From Sabulibacter ruber (GTDB lineage Bacteria > Bacteroidota > Bacteroidia > Cytophagales > Hymenobacteraceae), in contig NZ_JAFFID010000002.1 of assembly GCF_017355955.1 (NCBI RefSeq), forward strand, positions 558,001 to 622,000: DNA of 64,000 bases, read 5' to 3'. Position 1 is the first letter of the stretch. Each line of letters opens with the position of its first letter. Positions 17,470 to 26,661 of the stretch are shown in pieces. A model generated the notes under the pieces. That model saw nothing but the letters and a program-made list of their open reading frames with translations. It did not search any database and was not told the origin of the DNA. The position numbers were made by a program, and so were the translations under genes.

Positions 17470-17505
17470 GTTTCCGGCTTGTTTTCTCTCAAACAGACCT
17501 GAAAC
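17470..17505. repeat. 3'-end palindrome, dispersed family (imperfect copy)
   Basis: GTTTCCGGCTTGTTTTC pairs imperfectly with AAACAGACCTGAAAC. It is the same theme as at 15524-15559. Confidence 0.55.
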
Positions 17506-17595
17506 TCCAACGTGCCTGAAAAGAAAAACGCTGATGGCCGGGAATGGACAAAGCTCCACGCTTAACAAGTTCCGGCAGAAAGCGAATGTTTCATA

Positions 17596-17633
17596 AGAGG
17601 CGTCTAATGCTTCTTTGAGCCTTAGACGCCTCT
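17596..17633 (+). promoter_or_regulatory. 12-bp stem-loop in front of the first GH30 gene
   Basis: AGAGGCGTCTAA (17596-17607) pairs perfectly with TTAGACGCCTCT (17622-17633), 15 bases before the ATG. No T run follows, so it is more likely an RNA-stability or regulatory hairpin, or a repeat, than a terminator. Confidence 0.45.
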
Positions 17634-17648
17634 ACTTACAGAGTAACC

Positions 17649-19112
17649 ATGGGAAGTCCCTTCAAGAAAATATCTAAGCTTTTGATGATGGCTCTGATAG
17701 CTGGTACGGTAGCCAGCTGCGGAGACAGTTCAGACCCCACTCCAGCCCCCCCGCCCCCCCCAGGCGGTACTGGTCCCAGCCAGGTAGCGTTCTGGCTCAC
17801 CAACGCAGACAGATCGGTGTTGTTCAAGAAGCAGAACGTTGCCCTGAACTTCAAAACCGAGTCAAACAACAACCTCACCATAGACCTGGATACCACCCAG
17901 ACTTACCAGACCGTGGATGGCTTTGGGTATACCCTGACCACCGGCAGTGCCTACGTGCTCAACCAGATGGCTTCCGCCAGCCGCGCTGATCTGTTAAGGG
18001 AGTTGTTTGCGGTTGATGAGGAGGAAGGTACCATTGGGGTGAGTTACCTGCGCCTGAACGTAGGTGCCTCTGACCTGAGCCCTACGGTGTATTCGTACCA
18101 GGATGTGATGGGCGCCGCCTTCAGCCTGGCTCCGGACCAAACTTATTACATTCCGGTGCTCAAGGAGATCCTGGCCATCAACCCGAGCATCAAACTATTG
18201 GCTTCGCCGTGGTCGGCACCGGCCTGGATGAAGACCAACAACAGCCCCAGAGGAGGTTCTCTGAAGCCTGAGTTCTATGATGATTACGCCGAGTACCTGG
18301 TGAATTACATCCAGGGCATGAAAGCGGCCGGCATCACCATTGATGCGATCACGATTCAGAACGAGCCTCTGCACGACGGTAACAATCCCAGCATGTACAT
18401 GTCGGCGCAGGATCAGGCCAATTTTGTGAAGAACAACATCGGGCCAGCCTTACGCGCGGCAAACCTGGCAACCAAGATTATCCTGTATGACCACAACCTG
18501 GACCGTCCGGATTACCCGATCAGCATCCTAAATGACCCGGAAGCGAAACAGTATGTAGACGGATCAGCCTTCCACCTGTATGCGGGCAACATCAGCGCCA
18601 TGACCACTGTGCACAATGCGCACCCCGATAAGAACGTGTACTTCACCGAGCAATGGGTAGGCGCGCCGGGTAACTTCTCTGAGGACCTCAAATGGCACAT
18701 GACCAACGTGATCATCGGGAGTATGCGCAACTGGAGCAAGAACGCCTTGGAGTGGAACCTGACTGCTGACCCCAACAACCAACCTTTTACTCCTGGTGGG
18801 TGCAGCACTTGTTTGCCAGCGGTGACTATCAACGGAAACAACGCTACCCGCAACGTGGCCTACTACATCATCGCGCATGCGTCTAAGTTCGTGCGGCCCG
18901 GCTCTGTGCGGGTGAAAACAACGCTTCTGAATTCCCAGAATACCGAGATGTTCAACACCCTGCAGCACGTGGCGTTCAAAAACCCGGCGGGCAAGAAGGT
19001 GTTGCTGGTCCTGAACGAAACCGGTTCTGACCAGACTTTCAACATTCGCTACCGCGGCCAGATTGTCTCTACTACTCTGAGAGGCGGCGCTACGGGTACC
19101 TACGTGTGGTAA
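17649..19112 (+). CDS. Glycoside hydrolase family 30 lipoprotein, copy 1
   Basis: A 487-residue lipoprotein: lipobox VASC (Cys24), then a proline-rich linker (DPTPAPPPPPGG), then a GH30 TIM barrel with C-terminal beta domain. The acid/base is Glu239 in TIQNEP and the nucleophile is Glu334 in YFTEQW; SPWSAPAWMKTN is a further family mark. GH30 members include glucosylceramidases and beta-1,6-glucanases. With the SusCD pair and a GH3 enzyme, an endo- or exo-beta-1,6-glucanase role is the best inference. Asp/Ser after Cys24 suggests surface placement. It is closely related to the next gene, so a tandem duplication is likely. Confidence 0.93.
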   Translation: MGSPFKKISKLLMMALIAGTVASCGDSSDPTPAPPPPPGGTGPSQVAFWLTNADRSVLFKKQNVALNFKTESNNNLTIDLDTTQTYQTVDGFGYTLTTGSAYVLNQMASASRADLLRELFAVDEEEGTIGVSYLRLNVGASDLSPTVYSYQDVMGAAFSLAPDQTYYIPVLKEILAINPSIKLLASPWSAPAWMKTNNSPRGGSLKPEFYDDYAEYLVNYIQGMKAAGITIDAITIQNEPLHDGNNPSMYMSAQDQANFVKNNIGPALRAANLATKIILYDHNLDRPDYPISILNDPEAKQYVDGSAFHLYAGNISAMTTVHNAHPDKNVYFTEQWVGAPGNFSEDLKWHMTNVIIGSMRNWSKNALEWNLTADPNNQPFTPGGCSTCLPAVTINGNNATRNVAYYIIAHASKFVRPGSVRVKTTLLNSQNTEMFNTLQHVAFKNPAGKKVLLVLNETGSDQTFNIRYRGQIVSTTLRGGATGTYVW

Positions 19113-19232
19113 TTACATTTTCTGTTTCGGGGTTGATTTAGAGAAAGCAGCCCCTAATCAGGTTCCTGTCCTGCAGTAAGGCAGTACGGTTTACATTTTG
19201 AAATTCTGACTCAGTAAAGAAATCACATACCC

Positions 19233-19328
19233 ATTTGTCATCCTGAAAGGATCTTGTGAGCGAACTAGGTAGCCCTTCCCTAAACGCTATTGCTGTTCGC
19301 CCACAAGATCTTTCCAAGATGACAAAAT
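19233..19328. repeat. Imperfect palindromic intergenic repeat between the first two GH30 genes
   Basis: ATTTGTCATCCTGAAAGGAT and CTTGTGAGCGAAC on the left mirror GTTCGCCCACAAGATC and GATGACAAAAT on the right, with about 30 bases between. It resembles the GTCATCCTGA...GGATCT type of repeat that I recall as scattered through many Bacteroidota genomes. No gene is present in 19113-19403. Confidence 0.6.
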
Positions 19329-19403
19329 GAGGAGAGTGGTAGTGGTTGAAACCTCCGCTGCAAAGCGTGCTCTACTGAGTCAACATTATTTTAATACCTA
19401 TTC

Positions 19404-20840
19404 ATGATTCATTCCCTCAAAAAACAGTGGGTACACACCCTGCTCATCGGTGGGCTTTGCCTGGGCGGTGCGGCGGGCTGTACCTCCAACAAAGGCCTTT
19501 TCTCTAAGAATGAGGCTGACCTATGGCTGACCAATGCTGATAAATCTGCGCTGTTCCAAAAGCAGGCGCAGTCGTTGGCGTTCACCGATGCGGCGGCAGC
19601 TACGGCTTCCTCCGTCATTGACATTGATGACCAGCAGACCTTCCAGACCATCGATGGTTTTGGCTATACCCTGACCGGCGGCAGCGCGTACCACCTGCAC
19701 AAAATGACTCCGGCGGCGCGGGCGGCTATTCTGAAAGAGCTCTTCGCGACGGACGGAAACAACATTGGCGTAAGTTACCTGCGCGTGAGCATTGGCGCGT
19801 CTGACCTGGATGAGAAGGTGTTCTCTTACAACGACCTGCCTGAAGGTCAGACCGATCCCAATATGGAGAAGTTCAGCCTGGCGCCAGACCGTGAGTTCCT
19901 GATTCCCGTTTTGAAGGAGATTCTGGCTATTAACCCCAAAATCTTAATTCTGGGTTCGCCGTGGTCGCCGCCTACCTGGATGAAGACGAACAACAACTCT
20001 AAAGGCGGTTCCCTGAAGCCGGAGTGGTACGATGCCTATGCCCGGTACTTCGTAAAGTACGTGCAGGAAATGGCCAAAGAAGGCATCAAGATAGACGCCA
20101 TTACGGTACAGAACGAGCCCTTGCACCCGGGCAACAACCCTAGCTTGCTGATGCTGGCGCCTGATCAGGCCGTTTTCGTGAAGAACCATTTAGGGCCTGC
20201 TTTTCAGAAAGCGAACGTAAAGACCAAGATCATCGTCTACGACCACAACCTGGACCGTCCGGATTACCCCATCACTATCCTGAACGATCCCGAGGCGAAG
20301 AAATACATCGATGGCTCGGCGTTCCACTTGTACGGCGGCAAGATCGAGGCGATGTCTGAGGTGCACAATGCCCACCCAGACAAGCACGTGTATTTCACCG
20401 AGCAGTGGATTGGTGCTCCCGGCAAGTTCCCCGGTGACCTCAAATGGCACGTGCGCGAATTGATTATAGGCGCGCCGCGTAACTGGGCGCGCAACGTGCT
20501 GGAGTGGAACCTGGCCGCTGATCCGCAGCAGAAACCCCACACCCCCGGCGGTTGCACCGAGTGCTTAGGCGCCCTGACCATCGATGGCGATAAGGTCATT
20601 CGTAACCCGGCCTACTACGTCATCGCGCACGCGTCTAAGTTTGTGCGCCCCGGTTCGGTAAGAATCGCGTCTAACGTACCGACTAACCTGCCCAACGTAG
20701 CCTTCAAAACACCTAAAGGCGAGCGTGTGGTCATTGTCCTGAACAACGGGGAGACTACGCAAACTTTCAACATCCGGCACAAAGGGAAAACCGTTTCGGC
20801 TACCTTGAACGCGGGTGCGGTAGGTACCTACGTGTGGTAA
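19404..20840 (+). CDS. Glycoside hydrolase family 30 lipoprotein, copy 2
   Basis: A 478-residue lipoprotein (Cys26 in GGAAGC) that aligns with the preceding gene along its whole length: shared stretches include DGFGYTLT, SPW..P.WMKTNN, YDHNLDRPDYPI, GSAFHLY and PGGC..CL. The catalytic residues are Glu238 (VQNEP) and Glu333 (YFTEQW). It therefore acts on the same or a closely related beta-glucan. The residues after the lipid Cys (TSNKG) lack acids, unlike copy 1, so this copy may face the periplasm (inference). Copies 1 and 2 both keep every catalytic residue, so neither is decaying. Confidence 0.93.
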   Translation: MIHSLKKQWVHTLLIGGLCLGGAAGCTSNKGLFSKNEADLWLTNADKSALFQKQAQSLAFTDAAAATASSVIDIDDQQTFQTIDGFGYTLTGGSAYHLHKMTPAARAAILKELFATDGNNIGVSYLRVSIGASDLDEKVFSYNDLPEGQTDPNMEKFSLAPDREFLIPVLKEILAINPKILILGSPWSPPTWMKTNNNSKGGSLKPEWYDAYARYFVKYVQEMAKEGIKIDAITVQNEPLHPGNNPSLLMLAPDQAVFVKNHLGPAFQKANVKTKIIVYDHNLDRPDYPITILNDPEAKKYIDGSAFHLYGGKIEAMSEVHNAHPDKHVYFTEQWIGAPGKFPGDLKWHVRELIIGAPRNWARNVLEWNLAADPQQKPHTPGGCTECLGALTIDGDKVIRNPAYYVIAHASKFVRPGSVRIASNVPTNLPNVAFKTPKGERVVIVLNNGETTQTFNIRHKGKTVSATLNAGAVGTYVW

Positions 20841-20983
20841 ATTTCCAGAAGGAGTGAGCAGCGGCTGGCGTAAAACTGTTTTCGGGTTGATTTAAGAAAA
20901 ACATGCCCCAAACGGCTTTACCTTAGCAGTACAACAGCTTCTATTCACCCATTCTCTCAATCATTCAATCACTCATTCCAAAA

Positions 20984-22462
20984 ATGAAGAAAATACAATC
21001 CCTAGCATCCCTTACCTTGCTGGCCGCGGGTGTAGCGTTTTCCTGCTCGCAGGTGAAAACAAACCAAAGCAAAACCAGCAACAATACCTTTCAGGTAGAT
21101 AACCGGTCCGTAACGGTGTACACCACTGCCAAAGACACCGATCTGCGTTTGTCGCAGAACGGAACGCTGCGGTTCCAGGATTTCGGGCAGCCGCTGGAAA
21201 CCCAGGTGTGCGTGTTTGTAGACCCCAGCAAGACCTTCCAGACGATGGTGGGCATTGGCGGGGCCATTACTGATGCCACCGCCGAGACCTTCGCCAAAAT
21301 GCCGAAGGACAAGCAGCAGGAAATTATGAAGGCGTACTATGACCCAACCAATGGCATCGGGTATACCTTGGGCAGAACCACCATCCACAGCTCAGACTTC
21401 TCAAGCGGCTCGTACACCTACGTGGAGGACAATGACAAAGAGCTGAAGACCTTCAGCGTGAAGCACGATGAGCAATACCGCATTCCGTTCATCAAGCAGG
21501 CTATTCAGGCTGCAGGCGGAAAACTGACCATGTACGTGAGCCCCTGGAGCCCTCCGGCCTGGATGAAAGACACCAAAACCATGCTGCGCGGCGGTAAACT
21601 GTTGCCTGAGTATCGTCAGAACTGGGCGAATTACTACATCAAATTTATCAACTCGTACGAGCAGGCGGGCATTCCTATCTGGGGCTTGAGTGTGCAGAAT
21701 GAGCCTATGGCCAAGCAGACGTGGGAGTCCTGCATCTTCACCGGTGAGGAAGAGCGCGATTTCATCAAGGAGTATTTAGGGCCTACGCTGCACAAAAGTG
21801 GCATGAAAGACAAGAAGCTGATTGCCTGGGACCACAACCGTGACCTCATCTACCAACGCGCCAGCACCGTCTTGAACGACCCTGAGGCAGCTAAATACGT
21901 GTGGGGCATTGGCTACCACTGGTACGAAACCTGGACCGGCTCTGACATGCTGTTTGACAACCTGCGCAAAGTGAAGGAGACCTTCCCGGAGACCAACCTC
22001 ATCTTCACCGAGGGCTGCATTGAGAAATTCGATTTCAACCGCATTAATGACTGGTCTTTGGGCGAGCGCTACGGTTACTCTATGGTGAACGACTTCAACG
22101 CCGGAACCGTGGCCTGGACCGACTGGAACATGGTGCTGGACGAGAAAGGCGGCCCTAACCACGTGGGTAACTTCTGCTTCGCGCCTATCCACGCCGATAC
22201 CCGCAACGGTAAAGTCCTTTATACCAACAGCTACTACTACCTGGGCCACTTCTCTAAGTTTGTGAAGCCGGGTGCCAAGCGCATCATTAGCTCATCTAAC
22301 CGCGATGCCCTGCAAACCACCGCCTTCCTGAACCCAGACGGCAAGGTAGCCGTGATCGTGCTCAACACCACCGACAAACCGCTGGACTACAAACTCTGGA
22401 TCAACGGCAAAGCCGCCGATGCCAAGAGCCTGCCGCACTCTATTGCCACGCTGGTGTTGTAA
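20984..22462 (+). CDS. Glycoside hydrolase family 30 lipoprotein, copy 3 (divergent)
   Basis: A 492-residue lipoprotein (Cys21 in VAFSC). It has the GH30 barrel with MVGIGGAITDATAE, SPWSPPAWMKDTKTMLRGG, acid/base Glu240 in VQNEP and nucleophile Glu343 in IFTEG, and a C-terminal beta domain (FSKFVKPGAKRI). It is clearly more distant from copies 1 and 2 than they are from each other and is closer to the classic glucosylceramidase-like sequences. It may differ in cleavage mode, for example exo versus endo on beta-1,6-glucan. A terminator follows at 22496. Confidence 0.93.
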   Translation: MKKIQSLASLTLLAAGVAFSCSQVKTNQSKTSNNTFQVDNRSVTVYTTAKDTDLRLSQNGTLRFQDFGQPLETQVCVFVDPSKTFQTMVGIGGAITDATAETFAKMPKDKQQEIMKAYYDPTNGIGYTLGRTTIHSSDFSSGSYTYVEDNDKELKTFSVKHDEQYRIPFIKQAIQAAGGKLTMYVSPWSPPAWMKDTKTMLRGGKLLPEYRQNWANYYIKFINSYEQAGIPIWGLSVQNEPMAKQTWESCIFTGEEERDFIKEYLGPTLHKSGMKDKKLIAWDHNRDLIYQRASTVLNDPEAAKYVWGIGYHWYETWTGSDMLFDNLRKVKETFPETNLIFTEGCIEKFDFNRINDWSLGERYGYSMVNDFNAGTVAWTDWNMVLDEKGGPNHVGNFCFAPIHADTRNGKVLYTNSYYYLGHFSKFVKPGAKRIISSSNRDALQTTAFLNPDGKVAVIVLNTTDKPLDYKLWINGKAADAKSLPHSIATLVL

Positions 22463-22495
22463 TAAGCAGTTTTCTTATAATTTATTTTTTTAGGA

Positions 22496-22529
22496 CAGAC
22501 GCAGGTGCAAACTTGCGTCTGCCTTTTTT
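22496..22529 (+). terminator. Terminator after the third GH30 gene
   Basis: CAGACGCA (22496-22503) and TGCGTCTG (22514-22521) are followed by CCTTTTTT. Confidence 0.85.
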
Positions 22530-22596
22530 AAGGCCGTTTTCCAGAAAACAGGTTGAAAATAGAAACTGACTGGTAAGCTGCAGCTGCGAAGCTCAC

Positions 22597-22788
22597 GCAT
22601 TCCGTCCCCCTTTGAAGGGGGTAGGGGGATGATCACTCGTGCAGATCATGGCATTCCCTTGTAGGGGCAATCCCTTGTGGTTGCCCTTGCAGGAGAAGCA
22701 CCATTGAAGTCCCCGCTCTGTAGAAAAGCCTCTGGTTCTTCAACCGCCCTTGTCATCCCCTACCCCCCTTCGAAGGGGGACGGAATGC
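22597..22788. repeat. 192-bp intergenic element with long terminal inverted repeats, copy B
   Basis: The outer ends GCATTCCGTCCCCCTT (from 22597) and AAGGGGGACGGAATGC (to 22788) are inverted repeats, extended inward by GAAGGGGG and ATGA. The inside shares ACTCGTGCAGAT, GGCATTC, CTTGTAGGGGCAAT and CCCTTGTGGTTGCCCTTGC with copy A at 5091-5252. The gap 22463-22848 holds this element, the terminator and nothing else I can name. Confidence 0.75.
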
Positions 22789-22848
22789 TTAATCGGCTAA
22801 AACAATCAAGCTTGCTAAAAGAACATCAAAGCATATAACATTAAACCA

Positions 22849-25089
22849 ATGAAACTAAAACTCTCTTCTCTGGCTTTGGCGGTGCTGCTCAGCTCCGGTG
22901 CCATGGCGCAGAAGAAACCCGCCAAAGTGAACACCGCAAACATTGATCAGCGGGTGAACGAACTGCTCCAGAAAATGACCCTGGAGGAAAAAGTAGGCCA
23001 GCTGAACCAGTACACCGGCGACCAGGATGCCACCGGGCCCATCACCGCTTCCGGCGACAAAGTAGCGGATGTAAAGCAAGGCAAGATCGGATCCATGCTG
23101 AATGTGCGCGGCGTGAAATACACCCGAGCGCTGCAAGATGCCGCCATGCAGTCGAGGCTCAAGATTCCGCTGTTGTTTGGGCAGGATGTGATCCATGGCT
23201 ACCGCGTGACCTTTCCTATTCCTCTAGCCGAGGCCGCCAGCTGGGATCTGAAAGCCATTGAGCAAGGTTCCCGCATTGCCGCCACTGAGGCTGCCGCTTC
23301 AGGGCTGCACTGGACGTTTGCGCCGATGGTGGATATTGGGCGTGATCCGCGGTGGGGTCGCGTGATGGAAGGAGCCGGCGAAGACCCGTATCTGGGTTCG
23401 CTTATTGCCAGAGCCCGCGTGAAGGGTTTCCAGGGCGAAGGTCTGGGCAACGTGGATGCCGTGATGGCCTGCGCGAAGCACTTCGCGGCGTACGGTGCCG
23501 CTATTGGCGGTCGGGATTACAATAGCGTGGAGATGGGTTTGCGCACCTTGCACGAAGTGTACCTGCCGCCGTTCAAAGCTGCGCTGGATGCCGGCGTGGC
23601 CACGTTTATGAACTCGTTCAATGATATCAACGGGATTCCAGCCACGGGCAGCAGCTACCTGCAGCGCGACATCCTGAAGGGCCAGTGGAAGTTCCAGGGC
23701 TTCGTGGTGAGCGACTGGGGTTCTATAGGCGAGATGATTGCCCACGGTTTCGTGCAGGACAACAAGCACGCCGCCGAGGTGGCCCTGAACGCCGGCAGCG
23801 ATATGGACATGGAAAGCCGCAGCTACATCAGCAGCCTGGCCCAGTTGGTGCGCGAAGGAAAGGTAAAAGAAGAACTGGTCAACGATGCTGTGCGCCGCAT
23901 CCTGCGCAAGAAATTTGAGCTGGGGCTGTTCGATGATCCCTACCGCTTCAGCGATGAGAAACGCGAGAAGAAAACCCTCAACAAACCAGAGCACCTGGAA
24001 GCCGCCCGCGACGTGGCCCGCAAAAGCATCGTGCTCCTGAAAAACGAAGGCCAGGTGCTGCCGCTCTCTAAAGACCTGAAATCTGTGGCGTTAATTGGCC
24101 CCTTGGTGAAAGCTGAGAAAGACATGCAGGGCTTCTGGTCTATTGACTGGGGCAAGGAAGACAAGCTGGTATCGCTCTACGAGGGCATGCAAAACCAGGC
24201 CGGTAACACCAAACTGCTCTACGCCAAAGGCTGCGAAGTGCAGGATACCTCCAGAGCCGGTTTCGCGGAGGCCTTGGCCGTGGCCAGACAAGCCGATGTG
24301 GTGGTGATGGCCGTAGGCGAGCAAGCCAATATGAGCGGTGAGGCCAAGAGCCGCGCCAACATCCATCTGCCCGGTGTACAGGAAGAACTCATCAAAGCCA
24401 TCCAGGCCACCGGCAAACCGGTCGTGGTGCTTATTATGGCTGGTCGCCCGTTGGTGTTTGACTGGACCGCTAAGCATGTGCCTACCATCGCCTACACCTG
24501 GTGGCTGGGCAGCCAGGCCGGAAACGCCATCGCCGATGTGCTCTACGGCAAATACAACCCGTCCGGGAAACTGCCCATGACGTTCCCGCGCTCCGAAGGC
24601 CAAATTCCTATCTATTACAACTACTACAATACCGGCCGCCCGAGCCAGAACGACCAGGACACCAATTACCGCTCCGGCTACATTGACATGGTGAAAAGCC
24701 CGCAATACGCGTTTGGGCACGGCTTGAGCTACACCACTTTCAGCTACAGCAACCTGGTGTTGAGTAAGCCAAGCATGGGCAAAGGCGAGACCATCACGGC
24801 CTCGTTCACGCTCACCAACACCGGTAAAGTAGCCGGCGAGGAAGTGGCCCAGCTGTACCTGCGTGATGTGGTGGCCCAGCCCGTACGTCCGGTGAAAGAA
24901 TTGAAAGGTTTTGAAAAAGTAGCCCTGAAACCCGGCGAAAGCAAAACCATCACCTTTACCATTGATGCTGAGAAGCTTTCCTTCTACAACGACAACCTGG
25001 AGTGGATCACTCAACCCGGTCAGTTCCAGTTGATGATTGGTACCGCCTCAGACAACATCAAGCTGCAGCAAACCTTCGAGTTGAAGTAA
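22849..25089 (+). CDS. Glycoside hydrolase family 3 beta-glucosidase (BglX-like)
   Basis: A 746-residue exported enzyme (signal peptide ending AMAQ). The N-terminal TIM barrel has the substrate segments EDPYLGS and KHFAAYGA and the nucleophile Asp289 in VVSDWGS; next come an alpha/beta sandwich (VALIGPL..., VVVMAVGEQANMSGEA) and a C-terminal FN3-like domain (GEEVAQLYLRD, RPVKELKGFEKVALKPGE). No lipobox, so it is probably periplasmic and releases glucose from beta-linked oligosaccharides imported by the SusCD pair. It is the last gene of the PUL, ended by a perfect terminator. Its family acts on beta-1,2 to beta-1,6 linkages; the exact one is not visible. Confidence 0.94.
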   Translation: MKLKLSSLALAVLLSSGAMAQKKPAKVNTANIDQRVNELLQKMTLEEKVGQLNQYTGDQDATGPITASGDKVADVKQGKIGSMLNVRGVKYTRALQDAAMQSRLKIPLLFGQDVIHGYRVTFPIPLAEAASWDLKAIEQGSRIAATEAAASGLHWTFAPMVDIGRDPRWGRVMEGAGEDPYLGSLIARARVKGFQGEGLGNVDAVMACAKHFAAYGAAIGGRDYNSVEMGLRTLHEVYLPPFKAALDAGVATFMNSFNDINGIPATGSSYLQRDILKGQWKFQGFVVSDWGSIGEMIAHGFVQDNKHAAEVALNAGSDMDMESRSYISSLAQLVREGKVKEELVNDAVRRILRKKFELGLFDDPYRFSDEKREKKTLNKPEHLEAARDVARKSIVLLKNEGQVLPLSKDLKSVALIGPLVKAEKDMQGFWSIDWGKEDKLVSLYEGMQNQAGNTKLLYAKGCEVQDTSRAGFAEALAVARQADVVVMAVGEQANMSGEAKSRANIHLPGVQEELIKAIQATGKPVVVLIMAGRPLVFDWTAKHVPTIAYTWWLGSQAGNAIADVLYGKYNPSGKLPMTFPRSEGQIPIYYNYYNTGRPSQNDQDTNYRSGYIDMVKSPQYAFGHGLSYTTFSYSNLVLSKPSMGKGETITASFTLTNTGKVAGEEVAQLYLRDVVAQPVRPVKELKGFEKVALKPGESKTITFTIDAEKLSFYNDNLEWITQPGQFQLMIGTASDNIKLQQTFELK

Positions 25090-25110
25090 GGTTTGTGCAT
25101 GAAATGAAAA

Positions 25111-25139
25111 GGCCCTGCTGATGAAGCAGGGCCTTTTTT
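25111..25139 (+). terminator. Terminator of the PUL (after the GH3 gene)
   Basis: GGCCCTGC (25111-25118), a 7-base loop, GCAGGGCC (25126-25133) and six T's. Confidence 0.93.
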
Positions 25140-25188
25140 GTTTGATTGATATTTAAGAAAACAAGGTCCGAAATACAGAGAGCTTCTT

Positions 25189-26427
25189 TTACGGATGCAT
25201 GCTCACCAACGTGCCCTGATTCTTGTATTTGGAGGCGCTGTCTGGGTGGGCCGGGTATAGGAACTGCCGGATATCATGCAGGAAACTGAAACTGCCGTTA
25301 GGCAGGTTGCTGAGCACAATGAGGGCGCTGTGTTCTTTGGTGTTGCGCAGCAGGTAGGTGGAGAAGCCGTGCCACAGGCCGCCGTGGTACACCACCGTGT
25401 CGCCGTTCTCAATGGGGCGGATGCGCCATCCGAAGCCGTAATCTTCGGTCTGTTTTTTCTTCTTTTTGAGAATTCCGCCCGTAAACGCCTCGTCTAGCGT
25501 TTCGCGTTTCACCAGCTTTTGGGTGTATAGCGCCTGATCCCATTTGTAGAGGTCTTCTACGGTGGAGTACACGCCTTTATCGCCCAGCACGGTGTCCAGG
25601 TAATCGGTGGTTCTTTTCTGCCGGAAACGGGTGTGGCCGGTGGCGATTTGCCCGGTAAGCGTGGCTACGTCTGGGCTGTAGGTGAAGGTGTGCTTCATCT
25701 CCAGCGGCTCAAAGATGCGCTCACGCAGGAACTCCGCGAAAGGCTTCTCCGATACTTTTTCCACAATAGAGGCTAGCAGGCTGTAGCCGGTGTTGCTGTA
25801 ATCAAAGTGCGTATTGGGCTGGTAGTAGGGCTTGGGTTGATGCGTGGCCATCAAATTCAGGACATCCTCATTGGTGAGGTTCTTGTTGCGGTCTGGCCAC
25901 AGCTTGTCGCTGAAATAGGTGTAGTTAGACAAACCCGACTGGTGGGTGAGCAGCTGCCGGATGGTGATGCCGTGGTACGGGAAATTAGGGATGTACTGCT
26001 GCACGCTGTCCTCGTAGCTGAGCTTTTCCTCTTCTTTCAGCATCATGATGGCCATGGCCGTGAACTGCTTGGAAACCGACGCCAACTGGAAAGCGGTCTC
26101 GGTGGTGAGGGTGTCTTTCCGGAAGAAATCGGCGAAGCCAAAGGCTCCTTTGTAGATTACCTTATCATACTTGGTGACCAGCACCGCCCCGTTGAAGCCC
26201 CTGCGCTTGTGGAAATACCGGAACAGGGAGTCCAGCTTTACGCCCAGTCGTTTGGCGCTGTCTGCGGTAAAATAAGCCGGAATCGCTACGGTTTCCTTGT
26301 CGTCTTCATCGCTTCCGCTCCACAATGATTTCTTGCTCCCTGATTTTTCACAACCTAACAGGGAGAAACAGCATACCATTGCCGTAAGGCAGCCAAAAAG
26401 CACCGATTTTGTTCTGAGAAAAGCCAT
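25189..26427 (-). CDS. Serine hydrolase lipoprotein of the beta-lactamase/class C PBP family
   Basis: A 412-residue protein with lipobox SLLGC near residue 26. The penicillin-binding fold shows ASVSK (Ser117-x-x-Lys120), the Tyr motif YSN in HFDYSNTGYSLL, and the third box as HGG in VVYHGGLWHG. These are class C-like DD-peptidases or esterases; true beta-lactamase activity should not be assumed. A longer reading from 26514 exists, but the ATG at 26427 starts the signal peptide directly. It converges with the PUL and is not obviously part of it. Confidence 0.9.
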   Translation of the reverse strand: MAFLRTKSVLFGCLTAMVCCFSLLGCEKSGSKKSLWSGSDEDDKETVAIPAYFTADSAKRLGVKLDSLFRYFHKRRGFNGAVLVTKYDKVIYKGAFGFADFFRKDTLTTETAFQLASVSKQFTAMAIMMLKEEEKLSYEDSVQQYIPNFPYHGITIRQLLTHQSGLSNYTYFSDKLWPDRNKNLTNEDVLNLMATHQPKPYYQPNTHFDYSNTGYSLLASIVEKVSEKPFAEFLRERIFEPLEMKHTFTYSPDVATLTGQIATGHTRFRQKRTTDYLDTVLGDKGVYSTVEDLYKWDQALYTQKLVKRETLDEAFTGGILKKKKKQTEDYGFGWRIRPIENGDTVVYHGGLWHGFSTYLLRNTKEHSALIVLSNLPNGSFSFLHDIRQFLYPAHPDSASKYKNQGTLVSMHP

Positions 26428-26661
26428 ACCTGAAAACCAACAAGAAAACGGACTATAAATATAAGGCAACGAAAGAAAATCTTTCCTATAAAATGATGAA
26501 GTTATCTTCTGCAATTTTGGAGGCCTGTTGGTTTACCTCATAGCCTATATAGTTGCCTTAAGTTAAAAAGTATTCAGAATTACCAAGGTATTTAGGCTCA
26601 AGAGGCTATGATGGAGAAGTTGTATATGATTATAGCTTAGTTTCCAGCAAGCTCAGAACGG

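Noticed and set aside
22855..24994. Long open frames on the minus strand inside the GH3 gene and similar ones in the GH30 and SusC genes
   Set aside because: They are antisense shadows from strong codon bias; they contain no domain motifs and lack starts with ribosome sites.
25189..26427. Class C beta-lactamase as a resistance gene
   Set aside because: Only the general serine hydrolase fold is visible; the third box is HGG and the context gives no resistance signal, so resistance should not be claimed.
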